Shown one piece after another: positions 1 through 8,516 of a stretch of DNA of 64,000 nucleotides. The notes under the pieces were generated by a model that was not told the DNA's origin, ran no database searches, and saw only the letters and a program-made list of their open reading frames with translations. The first letter of the stretch is position 1. Each line of letters opens with the position of its first letter. The DNA comes from Chromohalobacter beijerinckii (GTDB lineage: Bacteria; Pseudomonadota; Gammaproteobacteria; Pseudomonadales; Halomonadaceae): contig NZ_JAKGAK010000001.1 of the NCBI RefSeq assembly GCF_023061185.1, positions 310,001 through 374,000 on the forward strand, given 5' to 3'. The position numbers were made by a program, and so were the translations under genes.

Positions 1-332
1 TAGCCGACTATTTCGGCGACGCCAATGCGCCCAAGCACTGCGGGCATTGCTCGGTGTGCCGCGGCCATATCGCACAGTGGCCCACGGAGACGACTCGCGC
101 ACCGCTCGACCCACGCCAAGTGGTCACCCTATGTACGCCTTTGCGTGAACGGGTCACCGCGCTACCCGAGGCGCCGCCACCCAGCGACGCGTTGTTCACA
201 CGCTTTCTAGCGGGGCTTACCTCCCCCTTGCTGACGCAACTCAAGGCACGCCAGCTCGACGGCTTCGCGGCGCTGGAAGACCGCCCCTACCCGGAGATCC
301 ACGCGGCCGTAAAGGCCGCATCTTTGAGCTAG
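1..332 (+). CDS. RecQ-family ATP-dependent DNA helicase, C-terminal end (partial)
   Basis: The reading frame is open from the left edge to a TAG at 330-332, so only about the last 109 residues are present. It begins with ADYFGD and a CGHCSVC cluster whose cysteine codons start at 39, 48 and 57. This matches the zinc-binding subdomain that follows the helicase lobes in RecQ proteins (YFG...CGxCxxC). The remaining 85 or so residues do not look like a canonical HRDC domain; they end in a short helical region with LLTQLKARQLDGF. Family knowledge: RecQ helicases unwind DNA 3'-5' during recombination and repair. The helicase motifs lie outside the window, so the exact subfamily is not determined. 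Confidence 0.7.
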   Translation, partial: ADYFGDANAPKHCGHCSVCRGHIAQWPTETTRAPLDPRQVVTLCTPLRERVTALPEAPPPSDALFTRFLAGLTSPLLTQLKARQLDGFAALEDRPYPEIHAAVKAASLS

Positions 333-418
333 GCGTAAATCATGTCCCGTTGCGGTAGGTCCGCCCTGGCGTTGGCTTCTACACTGATATAAATCACCGA
401 AAGGAGGCGAAGAACACC

Positions 419-775
419 ATGAGCGAGCTTGCCGAGTTGAAATGCGAAGCCTGCAGCGCCGACGCTCCTACCGTCAGTGAAGCGGAAATGCATAGCCTGG
501 GCGCTGATGTTCCCGAGTGGCGGATCGTGGAGCGCGATGGCATCATGCAATTGGAGCGTGAGTTCACGTTCCGCAACTTCAAGCAGGCCCTAGCGTTCAC
601 CAACAAGGTGGGCGATCTCGCCGAGGCAGAAGGTCATCACCCGGCGCTGACCACCGAATGGGGCAAAGTCACCGTTACCTGGTGGTCACACAAGATCAAG
701 GGCTTGCACAAAAACGATTTCATCATGGCCGCCAGAACCGACGAGGTAGCGCAGTCCAATGTTCGAGCAGATTGA
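419..775 (+). CDS. phhB: 4a-hydroxytetrahydrobiopterin dehydratase (pterin-4a-carbinolamine dehydratase)
   Basis: This 118-residue cytosolic enzyme dehydrates 4a-hydroxytetrahydrobiopterin and so regenerates the pterin cofactor of phenylalanine hydroxylase. The family signature is complete: E71-G-H73-H74-P75, the aromatic pair WW near 88-89, H91 and D100. The length is typical. The ATG follows a strong AAGGAGG-type ribosome binding site at about 401-409. The 3' end overlaps the start of the aminotransferase gene by 17 bases, indicating cotranscription and probable translational coupling. In Pseudomonas the phhABC operon puts phenylalanine hydroxylase first. Here the gene upstream is a RecQ-type helicase, so phhA is not adjacent. 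Confidence 0.95.
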   Translation: MSELAELKCEACSADAPTVSEAEMHSLGADVPEWRIVERDGIMQLEREFTFRNFKQALAFTNKVGDLAEAEGHHPALTTEWGKVTVTWWSHKIKGLHKNDFIMAARTDEVAQSNVRAD

Positions 776-1949
776 ACGCGTGCCCGGGGATGCCATCCTC
801 GGGCTTATCGAAGCCTTCAAAAAAGATCCCAACCCCCAGAAAGTCGACCTGGGGGTCGGCGTTTACCGTGACGCTCACGGCAATACGCCCGTCATGCGGG
901 CCGTCAAGGAGGCCGAGGCGCGGCTGCTGAAGAACGAGACGACCAAGAGCTATATCGGCTCGCACGGCGATCCGCGCTATGGCCAGGCGGTGCTCGAGCT
1001 GGTCCTCGGCGCGCAATCCCCGGTGCTGGCCGCCAACCGCGCCAGCGCGACCCAGTCGCCCGGCGGTACCGGCGCGTTGCGTCTGGCGGCGGACTTCATC
1101 AAGTCGCAGCTGCCCGGCAAGGGCATCTGGGTCTCCGATCCGACCTGGCCCAACCACCTGGGTATCTTTCATGCGGCGGGCGTCGAGCTGAAGAAGTATC
1201 CGTACGTGGATGCCGATAACCGCCTCGACTTCGAGGGCATGTTGAGCGCCCTGCAGCAGATTCCCGAAGGGGATGTCGTGCTGCTGCACGCCTGCTGCCA
1301 CAATCCGTCGGGCTTCGACCTGTCACGCGAGCAATGGCAGCGCGTGCTCGAGGTCGTGCGCGAGCGCCGCCTGCTGCCGCTGGTCGACTTCGCCTATCAA
1401 GGCTTCGGCGATGGGCTCGATGCCGACGCCTACGGGCCACGCCTGCTGGCCGAAAACCTCGACGAGGTCATGATCACCAGCTCCTGCTCCAAGAACTTCG
1501 GGGTCTATCGCGAGCGCACCGGCTGCATGATCATGATCGCCCGCGACAGCGAGCAAATGGAAAACGTCCGCTCGCAGATGGCCATCGTCGCCCGCGAGAA
1601 TTACTCTAACCCGCCGGCCCATGGCGGCGCGGTCGTGGCCGAGATTCTCCACGACGATGCACTGGCCACGGTGTGGCGCGAAGAGCTCACCGAGATGCGC
1701 GACCGCATCAATGGCTTGCGCCGTGACTTCGTGGAAGCACTCAAGCCTTACGGGCTGGACGAGCGCTTCGCGTTCATCGCCGAACAGCGTGGCATGTTCT
1801 CCTACACTGGGCTGAGCCCGGAACAGGTGGACCGCCTGCGCGACGAATTCGGTATCTACATGGTGCGCTCCGGCCGCGCCAACGTCGCCGGCTTGGCACA
1901 GGAAAACCTGCCCTACGTGGCCAAGGCCATCGCTACCGTCGTCGGCTGA
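759..1949 (+). CDS. phhC: Aromatic amino acid aminotransferase (class I PLP-dependent)
   Basis: This 396-residue protein belongs to the AspC/TyrB branch of fold-type I aminotransferases. It carries the N-terminal signature [10 protein letters not shown], the DPTWPNH and CCHNPSG motifs, and the PLP lysine K245 in [12 protein letters not shown]. Length and lysine position match E. coli AspC/TyrB. It transfers amino groups between tyrosine or phenylalanine (and often aspartate) and 2-oxoglutarate. The overlap with phhB supports a role in aromatic amino acid breakdown, hence phhC rather than aspC. Sequence alone cannot separate aromatic from aspartate preference. A strong terminator follows 26 bases after the stop. 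Confidence 0.85.
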   Translation: MFEQIERVPGDAILGLIEAFKKDPNPQKVDLGVGVYRDAHGNTPVMRAVKEAEARLLKNETTKSYIGSHGDPRYGQAVLELVLGAQSPVLAANRASATQSPGGTGALRLAADFIKSQLPGKGIWVSDPTWPNHLGIFHAAGVELKKYPYVDADNRLDFEGMLSALQQIPEGDVVLLHACCHNPSGFDLSREQWQRVLEVVRERRLLPLVDFAYQGFGDGLDADAYGPRLLAENLDEVMITSSCSKNFGVYRERTGCMIMIARDSEQMENVRSQMAIVARENYSNPPAHGGAVVAEILHDDALATVWREELTEMRDRINGLRRDFVEALKPYGLDERFAFIAEQRGMFSYTGLSPEQVDRLRDEFGIYMVRSGRANVAGLAQENLPYVAKAIATVVG

Positions 1950-1974
1950 CAGCGACGCCGCTGACCGGCACGAA

Positions 1975-2010
1975 AACGCCCGATGCGGTTCTCCGCATCG
2001 GGCGTTCTTG
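1975..2010 (+). terminator. Rho-independent terminator of phhBC
   Basis: A perfect 14-bp stem pairs 1975-1988 with 1993-2006 across a TTCT loop. The 3' side continues into a T-rich stretch (GTTCTTGCTTTT). It lies 26 bases after the aminotransferase stop codon. Confidence 0.85.
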
Positions 2011-2099
2011 CTTTTCGCCTCGCCGCTGCACGGCTTGGCACACGTTTCAGGTCCGAGCCTGTCATCGGCGGATACACAAGCGTATTGCGAAAGGTGCGC

Positions 2100-2513
2100 C
2101 TATTCCGCCACTTCGGGTAGCGTGTCCGAGCCGACCTCATCCTGGAACGTCTCCCGCGTAACCTCGCCTTCGCCGTCATCGAGTCGCTGGAAGAGCTCGA
2201 GCTGGTCGGCCTGACGTGCCTCTTCTTCACTAAGCACGCCATCCTGGTCGACATCCATCTGCCCGAAGGTCACCGCGTTACGGCGCTGGTCGAGCGGGGT
2301 CTGTGCGCCCCCCTGGCCGAAGCTGGCATCCTCGTCGCTGACACCGGTGGCCTTGTCGCTTACCTCGTCTGCCTCGGTCGCTGTCTGTTTTTGATCCTCG
2401 GACGACGCGGTATCTTCCTGGGCCAGTGCCGACCCACTCACCAGCACGGAACCGCTCAATAACAACGCCAACATGCCGGCGCTCCCGACACGCCAGCCAG
2501 CGCGAATGGTCAT
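2100..2513 (-). CDS. Small secreted EF-hand protein
   Basis: A 137-residue protein with a signal peptide (residues 1-31, hydrophobic core MLALLLSGSVLVSG, cleavage near ALA|QED) followed by an acidic, low-complexity Ser/Glu/Asp segment. One canonical EF-hand loop is visible at 87-98 (DVDQDGVLSEEE), with Asp/Glu at the calcium-coordinating positions. A second, degenerate one may lie around 111-123. The start at 2513 was chosen because it sits behind GAGGAGGGAGCG and begins the signal peptide; the open frame extends 49 codons upstream without such features. Calcium binding is inferred from the loop and the function is unknown. It lies 115 bases downstream of dadA on the same strand. Confidence 0.8.
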   Translation of the reverse strand: MTIRAGWRVGSAGMLALLLSGSVLVSGSALAQEDTASSEDQKQTATEADEVSDKATGVSDEDASFGQGGAQTPLDQRRNAVTFGQMDVDQDGVLSEEEARQADQLELFQRLDDGEGEVTRETFQDEVGSDTLPEVAE

Positions 2514-2628
2514 CGCTCCCTCCTCAATGGCTCTCATAACATTCCAGAGCACCCGCCGCCCACGGCGAACCGGGTCTGGTGCCAATATTGGACAAGCGAA
2601 GCACGCAGGGATTCCCCTCGCGACGAAC

Positions 2629-3888
2629 TTACGCGGCGTAGCGGGCGACATCCAAGCCATTCGGGTCGATGGCGGGTCGACGTCCGGCCATCAGGTCAGC
2701 GAGCAGGTGAGCACTACCGCAGCTCATCGTCCACCCGAGGGTGCCATGCCCAGTGTTGAGCCAGAGATTTTCATAGCGCGTGGCGCCGATGATAGGCGTC
2801 GAATCCGGGGTCATCGGACGCAGGCCGGTCCAGAACTCGGCCTTGGCCGCGTCGCCGCCTTCGGGAAAGACATCGCGCACCACCATGCTGATGGTCGCGC
2901 GCCGCTTTTCCAGCAGGCTCAAGTCATAGGAGGCTAGCTCGGCGGTACCGCCGACACGAATCCGATCATCGAAACGCGAGATGGCCACCTTGAAGGTTTC
3001 ATCCATCACCGTGGACTGCGGCGCGCCGCCGTCGTCGACCACCGGCAGCGTCAAGCTGTATCCCTTCACAGGATAAATCGGCAAGCGGATATCGAGATCT
3101 TTCATCAAAAGCGGCGAGAAACTACCCAGGCACACCACGTACGCATCAGCACTCAAGGCGCCCGACGAGGTCATGACCCGTTCGACGCGACCGGCCTGAC
3201 GTTCGATGCGCTGGATATCGACATTGAAGCGGAATTCGACGCCCAGCTGTTCGCGGCAGTGATCGGCCAAGCGCTGGGTGAACAAGTGGCAGTCGCCGGT
3301 TTGATCGTCCGGCAAGTGCAGGCCGCCCACGAATTTGCCCGGCACGCGCGCCAGTGCCGGCTCGGCCGTTGTCAGCTCCTCGGCCCCAAGCAACCGATGG
3401 CGTACTCCGCACTCGCTCAGCACGCGCATGTCCTTGGCCACCGCCTCGACCTGAGCTTCATGACGAAAGAGCTGCAGCAGGCCACGCTGGCGATCCTCGT
3501 AGCGAATCCCCGTATCGCGGCGCAACGCATCGATACACTGTCGGCTGTACTCGGCGACACGCACCATGCGTTCCTTATTGACGGCATAGCGCTCGGGCGT
3601 GCAGTTGTTGAACATCGCCATCATGAAGCGTGCCATGGCAGGGTCACGCTTGGGCTGGATCTTCAGCGGCGCATGTTCCTGGAACATCCACTTGAGTGCC
3701 TTGCGCGGAATGCCCGGGGCCGCCCAGGGCGAGGAAAATCCGAAGGATACCTGGCCGGCATTGCCGTAACTCGTTTCCATGGCGGGCCCAGCCTGGCGAT
3801 CCACCACCGTGACTTCGTGCCCCTGCGATGCCAGGTAATAGGCGCTGGTGACACCGACGACACCACTGCCGAGAATGAGTACGTGCAT
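2629..3888 (-). CDS. dadA: D-amino acid dehydrogenase small subunit
   Basis: This 419-residue FAD enzyme oxidatively deaminates D-amino acids, typically D-alanine to pyruvate, and passes electrons to the membrane quinone pool. The N-terminal dinucleotide-binding motif GSGVVGVTSAYYLA starts at residue 7, followed by VVDRQAGPAMETSYGNAGQ, a DadA hallmark. The C-terminal stretch WTGLRPMTPDSTPIIG and the closing NTGHGTLGWTMSCGSA complete the DAO fold. Length is close to E. coli DadA. No alanine racemase (dadX) is adjacent here. The start at 3888 is followed directly by the FAD motif. The region upstream (3890-4040) is noticeably AT-rich and probably holds the promoter. Confidence 0.95.
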   Translation of the reverse strand: MHVLILGSGVVGVTSAYYLASQGHEVTVVDRQAGPAMETSYGNAGQVSFGFSSPWAAPGIPRKALKWMFQEHAPLKIQPKRDPAMARFMMAMFNNCTPERYAVNKERMVRVAEYSRQCIDALRRDTGIRYEDRQRGLLQLFRHEAQVEAVAKDMRVLSECGVRHRLLGAEELTTAEPALARVPGKFVGGLHLPDDQTGDCHLFTQRLADHCREQLGVEFRFNVDIQRIERQAGRVERVMTSSGALSADAYVVCLGSFSPLLMKDLDIRLPIYPVKGYSLTLPVVDDGGAPQSTVMDETFKVAISRFDDRIRVGGTAELASYDLSLLEKRRATISMVVRDVFPEGGDAAKAEFWTGLRPMTPDSTPIIGATRYENLWLNTGHGTLGWTMSCGSAHLLADLMAGRRPAIDPNGLDVARYAA

Positions 3889-4042
3889 GGCTTGCCCCTG
3901 CTTGGCGCTGAGTGGATGCTGAATCGAAGCGCCAGTATAGGACGGAAAAGCCAGTAAATTATGAGGTAATCAAATTCATCGCCAGATGATGAAATCGATT
4001 TTCACCCATATTCTGGTTTTTATAACTTAAAAAACGGCGTTT

Positions 4043-5380
4043 TCAAGTTTCTCCATTGACTGCCATGCGTTGCGTCAGAGAACGCCGGAAGATACTCCAG
4101 GCAAGACCGCCTGCCAGCACGTTGCCCAGTGCGGCTCCCCAGGCGACGCCAAAGATGCCCGACAACCAGGCGCCCACTGCCAGGCATGGCAAGTAACACA
4201 CGAACAAGCGCATGAAGGACAGCAACATGGCGCGTACCGGCCAGCCCAGCGCATTGGAGGCCGAGACTACCAGCATGCAAAGGCCCAGCAGGCTATAGCT
4301 GGGTAGCAGCCAACGTATCAAGGTCGCGAGTTCATCGCGTATTTCCGGGTTGCCCGACAGAGCGACCGCCACCCAAGGCGCCGCCAATGTCATGATACAT
4401 CCCAGTCCTAACTGCCAGATCACCGCTGTACGCGCCGCTAGCCTCATCAAGGCATCGATGCGCGGCCAGTCACCAGCGCCGTAACAACGTCCCAGCCAAG
4501 GCGGTAGCGACATGGTCAGCGCCAGTACCACCATCAACGAGAGCGTTTCCAGACGGCTGGCCAGTCCCCACGCCGCAACCGCTGTCTCCCCCAATTTGGC
4601 GACAATGGAGGTTGCCAGCATCGCCGAGAGCGGCGGCATCAACTGGCTGATCATTGCAGGCCCGGCGATCGCCATGAACGGCACGGCCGAGGCACGCATT
4701 TCGTCCCGTAATCCGTGACGCGCCAACCAGTCATGTGCACGCAGACGCATCACCAAGTGCCAGATGCCGATAGCAAACGCCAACGCTGTCGCCCAAGCCG
4801 CACCGGGCAGCCCCCAGCCCGACCAGTCGCCGACACCGAAAATCAGCAGTGGATCGAGGCCCAAATTGATCAGGCTGGTCAGCACCATCAGCTTACCCGG
4901 CAAACGCGTATCGCCGTGCGCCCGGAATAGGCTATAGCCGAAATACAGCACCGCCCCCAGCCAGTTGGCCACCAACTGCGGCCCCCAATAGGCGCGAATT
5001 AACTCCCGCGTAGGCGCATCGGCCCCCAACAACGTGAAGATCGGCGTCTGCGCGACCCACATGATCAGCATCAGCAGTGCCATAAATACGCTTCCACCGA
5101 CCAACACAAGGCTGCCCAGGCGCCTGGCACGCGCTGTATCACCGGCCCCTAAGGTTCGCGATATCAACGCCGCGATGGCAATGCCCAGCCCCACTTGCAC
5201 GCCGATGATCAGAAACGACAGCGGAAAGGTAAAGGATTGTGCCGCAAGCGGCTGGGTACCCAAGCGGGCAATGAAAGCACTATCGACAAGCTGAAAGCCC
5301 AGCAGCGAGAGCACGCCGATGGCCATGGGCCAGGTCTGCTGCCATAGCTGGCGACGTAGCGAGGACATGGATTCCGTCAC
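4043..5380 (-). CDS. MATE family multidrug/solute efflux protein
   Basis: An integral membrane protein of about 445 residues with roughly 12 hydrophobic segments and the duplicated architecture of MatE transporters, which export cationic drugs or metabolites using a sodium or proton gradient. The N-terminal GFQLVDSAFIARLGTQPLAA resembles the conserved motif in the first two helices of NorM/DinF-type proteins. Start choice: a GTG at 5380 has GAGG five bases upstream. An ATG four codons later (5368) and a TTG seven codons earlier (5401) are alternatives. The substrate cannot be told from sequence. It lies between dadA and an aldo/keto reductase remnant, all on the minus strand. Confidence 0.85.
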   Translation of the reverse strand: MTESMSSLRRQLWQQTWPMAIGVLSLLGFQLVDSAFIARLGTQPLAAQSFTFPLSFLIIGVQVGLGIAIAALISRTLGAGDTARARRLGSLVLVGGSVFMALLMLIMWVAQTPIFTLLGADAPTRELIRAYWGPQLVANWLGAVLYFGYSLFRAHGDTRLPGKLMVLTSLINLGLDPLLIFGVGDWSGWGLPGAAWATALAFAIGIWHLVMRLRAHDWLARHGLRDEMRASAVPFMAIAGPAMISQLMPPLSAMLATSIVAKLGETAVAAWGLASRLETLSLMVVLALTMSLPPWLGRCYGAGDWPRIDALMRLAARTAVIWQLGLGCIMTLAAPWVAVALSGNPEIRDELATLIRWLLPSYSLLGLCMLVVSASNALGWPVRAMLLSFMRLFVCYLPCLAVGAWLSGIFGVAWGAALGNVLAGGLAWSIFRRSLTQRMAVNGET

Positions 5381-5420
5381 GGAAACCTCATTGCAAATCA
5401 ACGATCAAGGTATCAAACAG

Positions 5421-5454
5421 GGCGCCCCCAGTATCGGTCGATACCGGGGGCGCC
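5421..5454 (-). terminator. GC-rich hairpin between the aldo/keto reductase remnant and the MATE gene
   Basis: A 15-bp stem with a single mismatch pairs 5421-5435 with 5440-5454 across a four-base loop. It stands between two minus-strand genes, downstream of the aldo/keto reductase stop. There is no convincing T-run, so termination efficiency is uncertain. Confidence 0.55.
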
Positions 5455-5502
5455 AAGTCTAACAGGCTGTCAGCAAAAAGCGCCTTCGTGAGTGATGACG
5501 AT

Positions 5503-5754
5503 TCAGGCGTCCCACTCAGGGGCAAAATCCGGATTGGCGATACGTTCGCCCCTATCCAGCGCATCGATACGCGCGATCTGCGCCGGACTCACGCCGTGCG
5601 CCTCGCCAACGGCGCGCTCGTTGTCGTAGAACTGAGTGGTATCGATATGCCGATAACCGAGTGACAGCGCTGACGTGACCGAGTCGATGACGTCTTGATC
5701 CTTGAGACGAAAGGTACCGAGACCAATGCGGGGCAACGTACGTTGGTTAAGCAT
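5503..5754 (-). pseudogene. Aldo/keto reductase remnant with large in-frame internal deletion (DkgB-like)
   Basis: The 83-codon frame is intact but joins two distant parts of an aldo/keto reductase. Residues 1-52 match the N-terminus of the 2,5-diketo-D-gluconate reductase type ([31 protein letters not shown], including the catalytic Asp and Tyr). Residues 55-83 match the extreme C-terminus ([23 protein letters not shown]). About 190 residues expected between them are absent, including the lysine and histidine of the catalytic tetrad and most of the barrel. It cannot be a working reductase. It might still yield a short peptide. The simplest explanation is an in-frame deletion; a selected small protein is less likely. 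Confidence 0.85.
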
Positions 5755-5975
5755 GGTGACTCCTTGTCAGATGGCAAAAGACAGTACAAAAAACGCTTGG
5801 TTACAATATGAAACATCGCGTCAGGGGGTCTGTCTGATCAGTACAACACGTGGGGACCGTTAAATTGACTTTCAACACCTTCCTCACGCTAGATCGCCAT
5901 TGAGATTGGCTGCCGAGTCCCGTTATGATCAACCAAAACGTAACCAAGTGTTACATTTTAAGGAAATTCCACCTC

Positions 5976-7790
5976 ATGCCTCATTCACTCTATGCGCGCA
6001 TGATAATCGCCGCCATCGTGCCTTTCATGATCATGTTGATCGGCTGCCTCGCCCTCTACCAGGCGTCTCAAGTCGAGCAGCGCACGGCTCGCAGCGTCGC
6101 CCAGGCCCTCGAGGTGATCGCCGATGCCAATCACTTGATGCGACTGTTCATGGACGCCGAAACTGCCCAGCGCGGTTACGCCCTGACCCGAGATGGCGAT
6201 TATTTGGCGCCTTACCAGCGCGCCTTGAGCACTTTTCCGCGCACTCTGAGACGCTTGCAAGACGCCTCGAACGACGCGACACAGCACCGGCGCCTCGAGC
6301 AGGCCAACCAGCTCTTCCGGCAGTGGATAAAAAACGTCGCCACCGACAGCATTATCAAGACGCGTAACGCGAATGCCGCACTTCCCCCTATAGCCGACAA
6401 AGCCAGCAAGCGCATGGTCGATGAGTTCCGCACGGTCATGGGCAACTTCATCGATACCGAGCAGGAAGCTCTCCATACGCGCCAGGCCGATAGCCAGGGT
6501 GCCGCAAAACACGCGCAGTACATCATGGTATGGAGCATCTTGCTGGCACTGGCGAGCGCCCTGCTGACCTGGTGGCCGTTGTTTCGTCGCACCCGCCATG
6601 CTGTCTCGGAAATCACCCAGCGCTCGCGGCGTATGGTCGCGGGAGATCTTAGCCAACGCGTGGCGCTCCGGGGACGCGATGAGTTTGCCTGGATGGCGCA
6701 TGCTTTCAACGCCATGGCAGCTCGCCTCGAGACTCTGGTAGCCACCGAAAAACGCACCAATCGCGAACTCGCCGAACGCGTCAATGTGCTGGTGCGTGAC
6801 CGAACCCGCGATATGCGGGCGCGCCATGATCTTGTCGAAGCCCTGCAAGCCTGCCGCAGTACGCAGGAAGCACAGTCGACGCTGCGTGATCAGTTACCCA
6901 CGGTTTTTGCCAATACCCTCGGTGGCACGTTGTGGTGCCTAGACGCACAAGCTACCGCGCCCCATCGAATTTGCCAGTGGGGCGAGGATCAAGGCGATGT
7001 CGACCAAGGTGAATGCCTGACCCTGCGTGATGGCGGAATACGCGATGTCACTCTGCCCGCGACGCACGCTGCAGACGTCTGCCCCCACCTACGCACCGCT
7101 CATCGCGGGCGCCATCTTTGCATTCCCTTGAAAGGCACGGAGGAGCCGGTGGGTGTCCTGCATCTTCATCTCGCCAGTGCCCTTGATGAGGCAGATAACG
7201 GCGACCCTCAAGCCGAATTCGCCCTGGGCGCCGCCGAGGATATGGCGCTATCGCTAAGCAATGTGCGACTGCGCGAGCAACTCGAGGAGGCCAGCATCCG
7301 CGACGCCTTGACCGGTCTCTACAACCGGCGCTTCCTGGACGATACCTTGACGCGCGAACTGGCACGTGCCGAACGCCAGTCAGCCCCCTTGTCGGTCCTC
7401 ATGCTTGATATTGACCACTTCAAGCCAATCAACGATGACCACGGCCATGCTTTTGGCGACCGGGCATTGATCGAGGTCGCCGACCTCTTGAGCGATAACG
7501 TTCGGCGCGGCGATATCGTCTGTCGTTACGGTGGTGAGGAATTTGTCATCATCATGCCCGGCGCCGGCCTAGCCGCCGCACGGCAACGCGGCGAGCATCT
7601 TCGCCAAGAGGTCGCCACGCTGGATATAGACCTGGACGATGGGACACCGCTGCACCTTACCGTCTCCTTGGGACTCGCCTGTTATCCCCAGCACGGCGAG
7701 CATGCCGAAACTCTGCTGCATCACGCCGACATGGCGCTTTACGGAGCCAAGCAAGGCGGACGTAACCGTCTGGCGATCGCCCACGACTGA
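5976..7790 (+). CDS. Membrane diguanylate cyclase with CHASE3, HAMP, GAF-like and GGDEF domains
   Basis: A 604-residue signalling protein predicted to make cyclic di-GMP from two GTP. Order: TM helix near 9-28; periplasmic CHASE3-type helical sensor to about 170; second TM helix (YIMVWSILLALASALLTWW); HAMP linker with GRDEFAWMAHAFNAMAARL; a GAF-like region (about 270-410); then GGDEF with DALTGLYNRRF. The active site reads GGEEF from residue 519, and an inhibitory site RRGD precedes it by five residues, so product inhibition is expected. No EAL domain. Start 5976 was chosen because AAGGA lies 11 bases upstream and the TM helix follows at once; an ATG at 5925 lacks a binding site. The sensed ligand is unknown. 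Confidence 0.92.
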   Translation: MPHSLYARMIIAAIVPFMIMLIGCLALYQASQVEQRTARSVAQALEVIADANHLMRLFMDAETAQRGYALTRDGDYLAPYQRALSTFPRTLRRLQDASNDATQHRRLEQANQLFRQWIKNVATDSIIKTRNANAALPPIADKASKRMVDEFRTVMGNFIDTEQEALHTRQADSQGAAKHAQYIMVWSILLALASALLTWWPLFRRTRHAVSEITQRSRRMVAGDLSQRVALRGRDEFAWMAHAFNAMAARLETLVATEKRTNRELAERVNVLVRDRTRDMRARHDLVEALQACRSTQEAQSTLRDQLPTVFANTLGGTLWCLDAQATAPHRICQWGEDQGDVDQGECLTLRDGGIRDVTLPATHAADVCPHLRTAHRGRHLCIPLKGTEEPVGVLHLHLASALDEADNGDPQAEFALGAAEDMALSLSNVRLREQLEEASIRDALTGLYNRRFLDDTLTRELARAERQSAPLSVLMLDIDHFKPINDDHGHAFGDRALIEVADLLSDNVRRGDIVCRYGGEEFVIIMPGAGLAAARQRGEHLRQEVATLDIDLDDGTPLHLTVSLGLACYPQHGEHAETLLHHADMALYGAKQGGRNRLAIAHD

Positions 7791-7851
7791 GCCCTAACGT
7801 GAATCGCCCCACACAAGGCGGGGCGACTCAGACTCGATCATGCGTGGCGAA

Positions 7852-8448
7852 TTACTGGCGGATACCTTCGACCACGAGATACATATCGACAGTGGACGCG
7901 GTCGGCCCCAATTTGCTGGTATCGATGCCGAAGTCGGACAGCGTCAGCGTCGTTTCACCCTCGAAGCCATTCCGGTATTCGCCCCAGGGATCGTCGCCCC
8001 CACCGATATGATCGACATCGATGGTGATCGGCTGCGTTTCGCCATGCAGCGTCAGGTCGCCAGACAGCTTGCCTTCGCCTTCGCCAGTCGATTCGAAGCC
8101 GGTCGACTCGAACGTTGCGGTGGGATACTCCGACGCGTTCAGGAAATCGTCGCTCAGGATGTGCTTGTCACGCTCGGCGTGATTGCTGTCGAGGCTGGTC
8201 ACGTCGATCTCGACATTGGCACTGGACGCTTCCGGCGCGTCGGGATCGTAAGAGAAGCTCCCCGAGAACTCGTCGAATGTACCCAGCACGTAGGAATAGC
8301 CCAAGTGGCTGATCTTGAACTGAATGAAGGCATGCTGCCCTTCGGTGTCGATCTGATACTCGGCGGCACTGGCCTGGGTCATCGGCAATAACGCGGCTGC
8401 GCCGAGGGCGGCACCGGTTACGGTCTTGAATAGCGATTTCGAGAACAT
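7852..8448 (-). CDS. yceI: YceI family periplasmic protein
   Basis: A 198-residue exported protein of the YceI/polyisoprenoid-binding family, a lipocalin-like beta barrel that holds an isoprenoid or quinone-type ligand. Residues 1-28 form a signal peptide ending QASA|AEYQID. The mature part shows typical motifs: HAFIQFKISHLGYSYVLGTF, DVTSLDSNHAERDKHILSDDFLNA, YPTATFEST and GDLTLHGETQPITIDV. The start at 8448 was preferred over an ATG two codons upstream because AGGAG lies six bases before it. It follows a cytochrome b561-like gene by 68 bases on the same strand, the yceJ-yceI arrangement known from E. coli, which suggests that the pair works together in membrane redox or isoprenoid chemistry. 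Confidence 0.93.
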   Translation of the reverse strand: MFSKSLFKTVTGAALGAAALLPMTQASAAEYQIDTEGQHAFIQFKISHLGYSYVLGTFDEFSGSFSYDPDAPEASSANVEIDVTSLDSNHAERDKHILSDDFLNASEYPTATFESTGFESTGEGEGKLSGDLTLHGETQPITIDVDHIGGGDDPWGEYRNGFEGETTLTLSDFGIDTSKLGPTASTVDMYLVVEGIRQ

Positions 8449-8516
8449 TGTCATCTCCTAAGAGGAAGGTTTGCAGAACCAGAGTGGCGGCAACACCGCC
8501 ACGTATATCGAACTCA

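Noticed and set aside
5985-6848. 287-codon open frame opposite the diguanylate cyclase
   Set aside because: The plus-strand gene has the TM, HAMP and GGDEF motifs in order; the minus frame has none.
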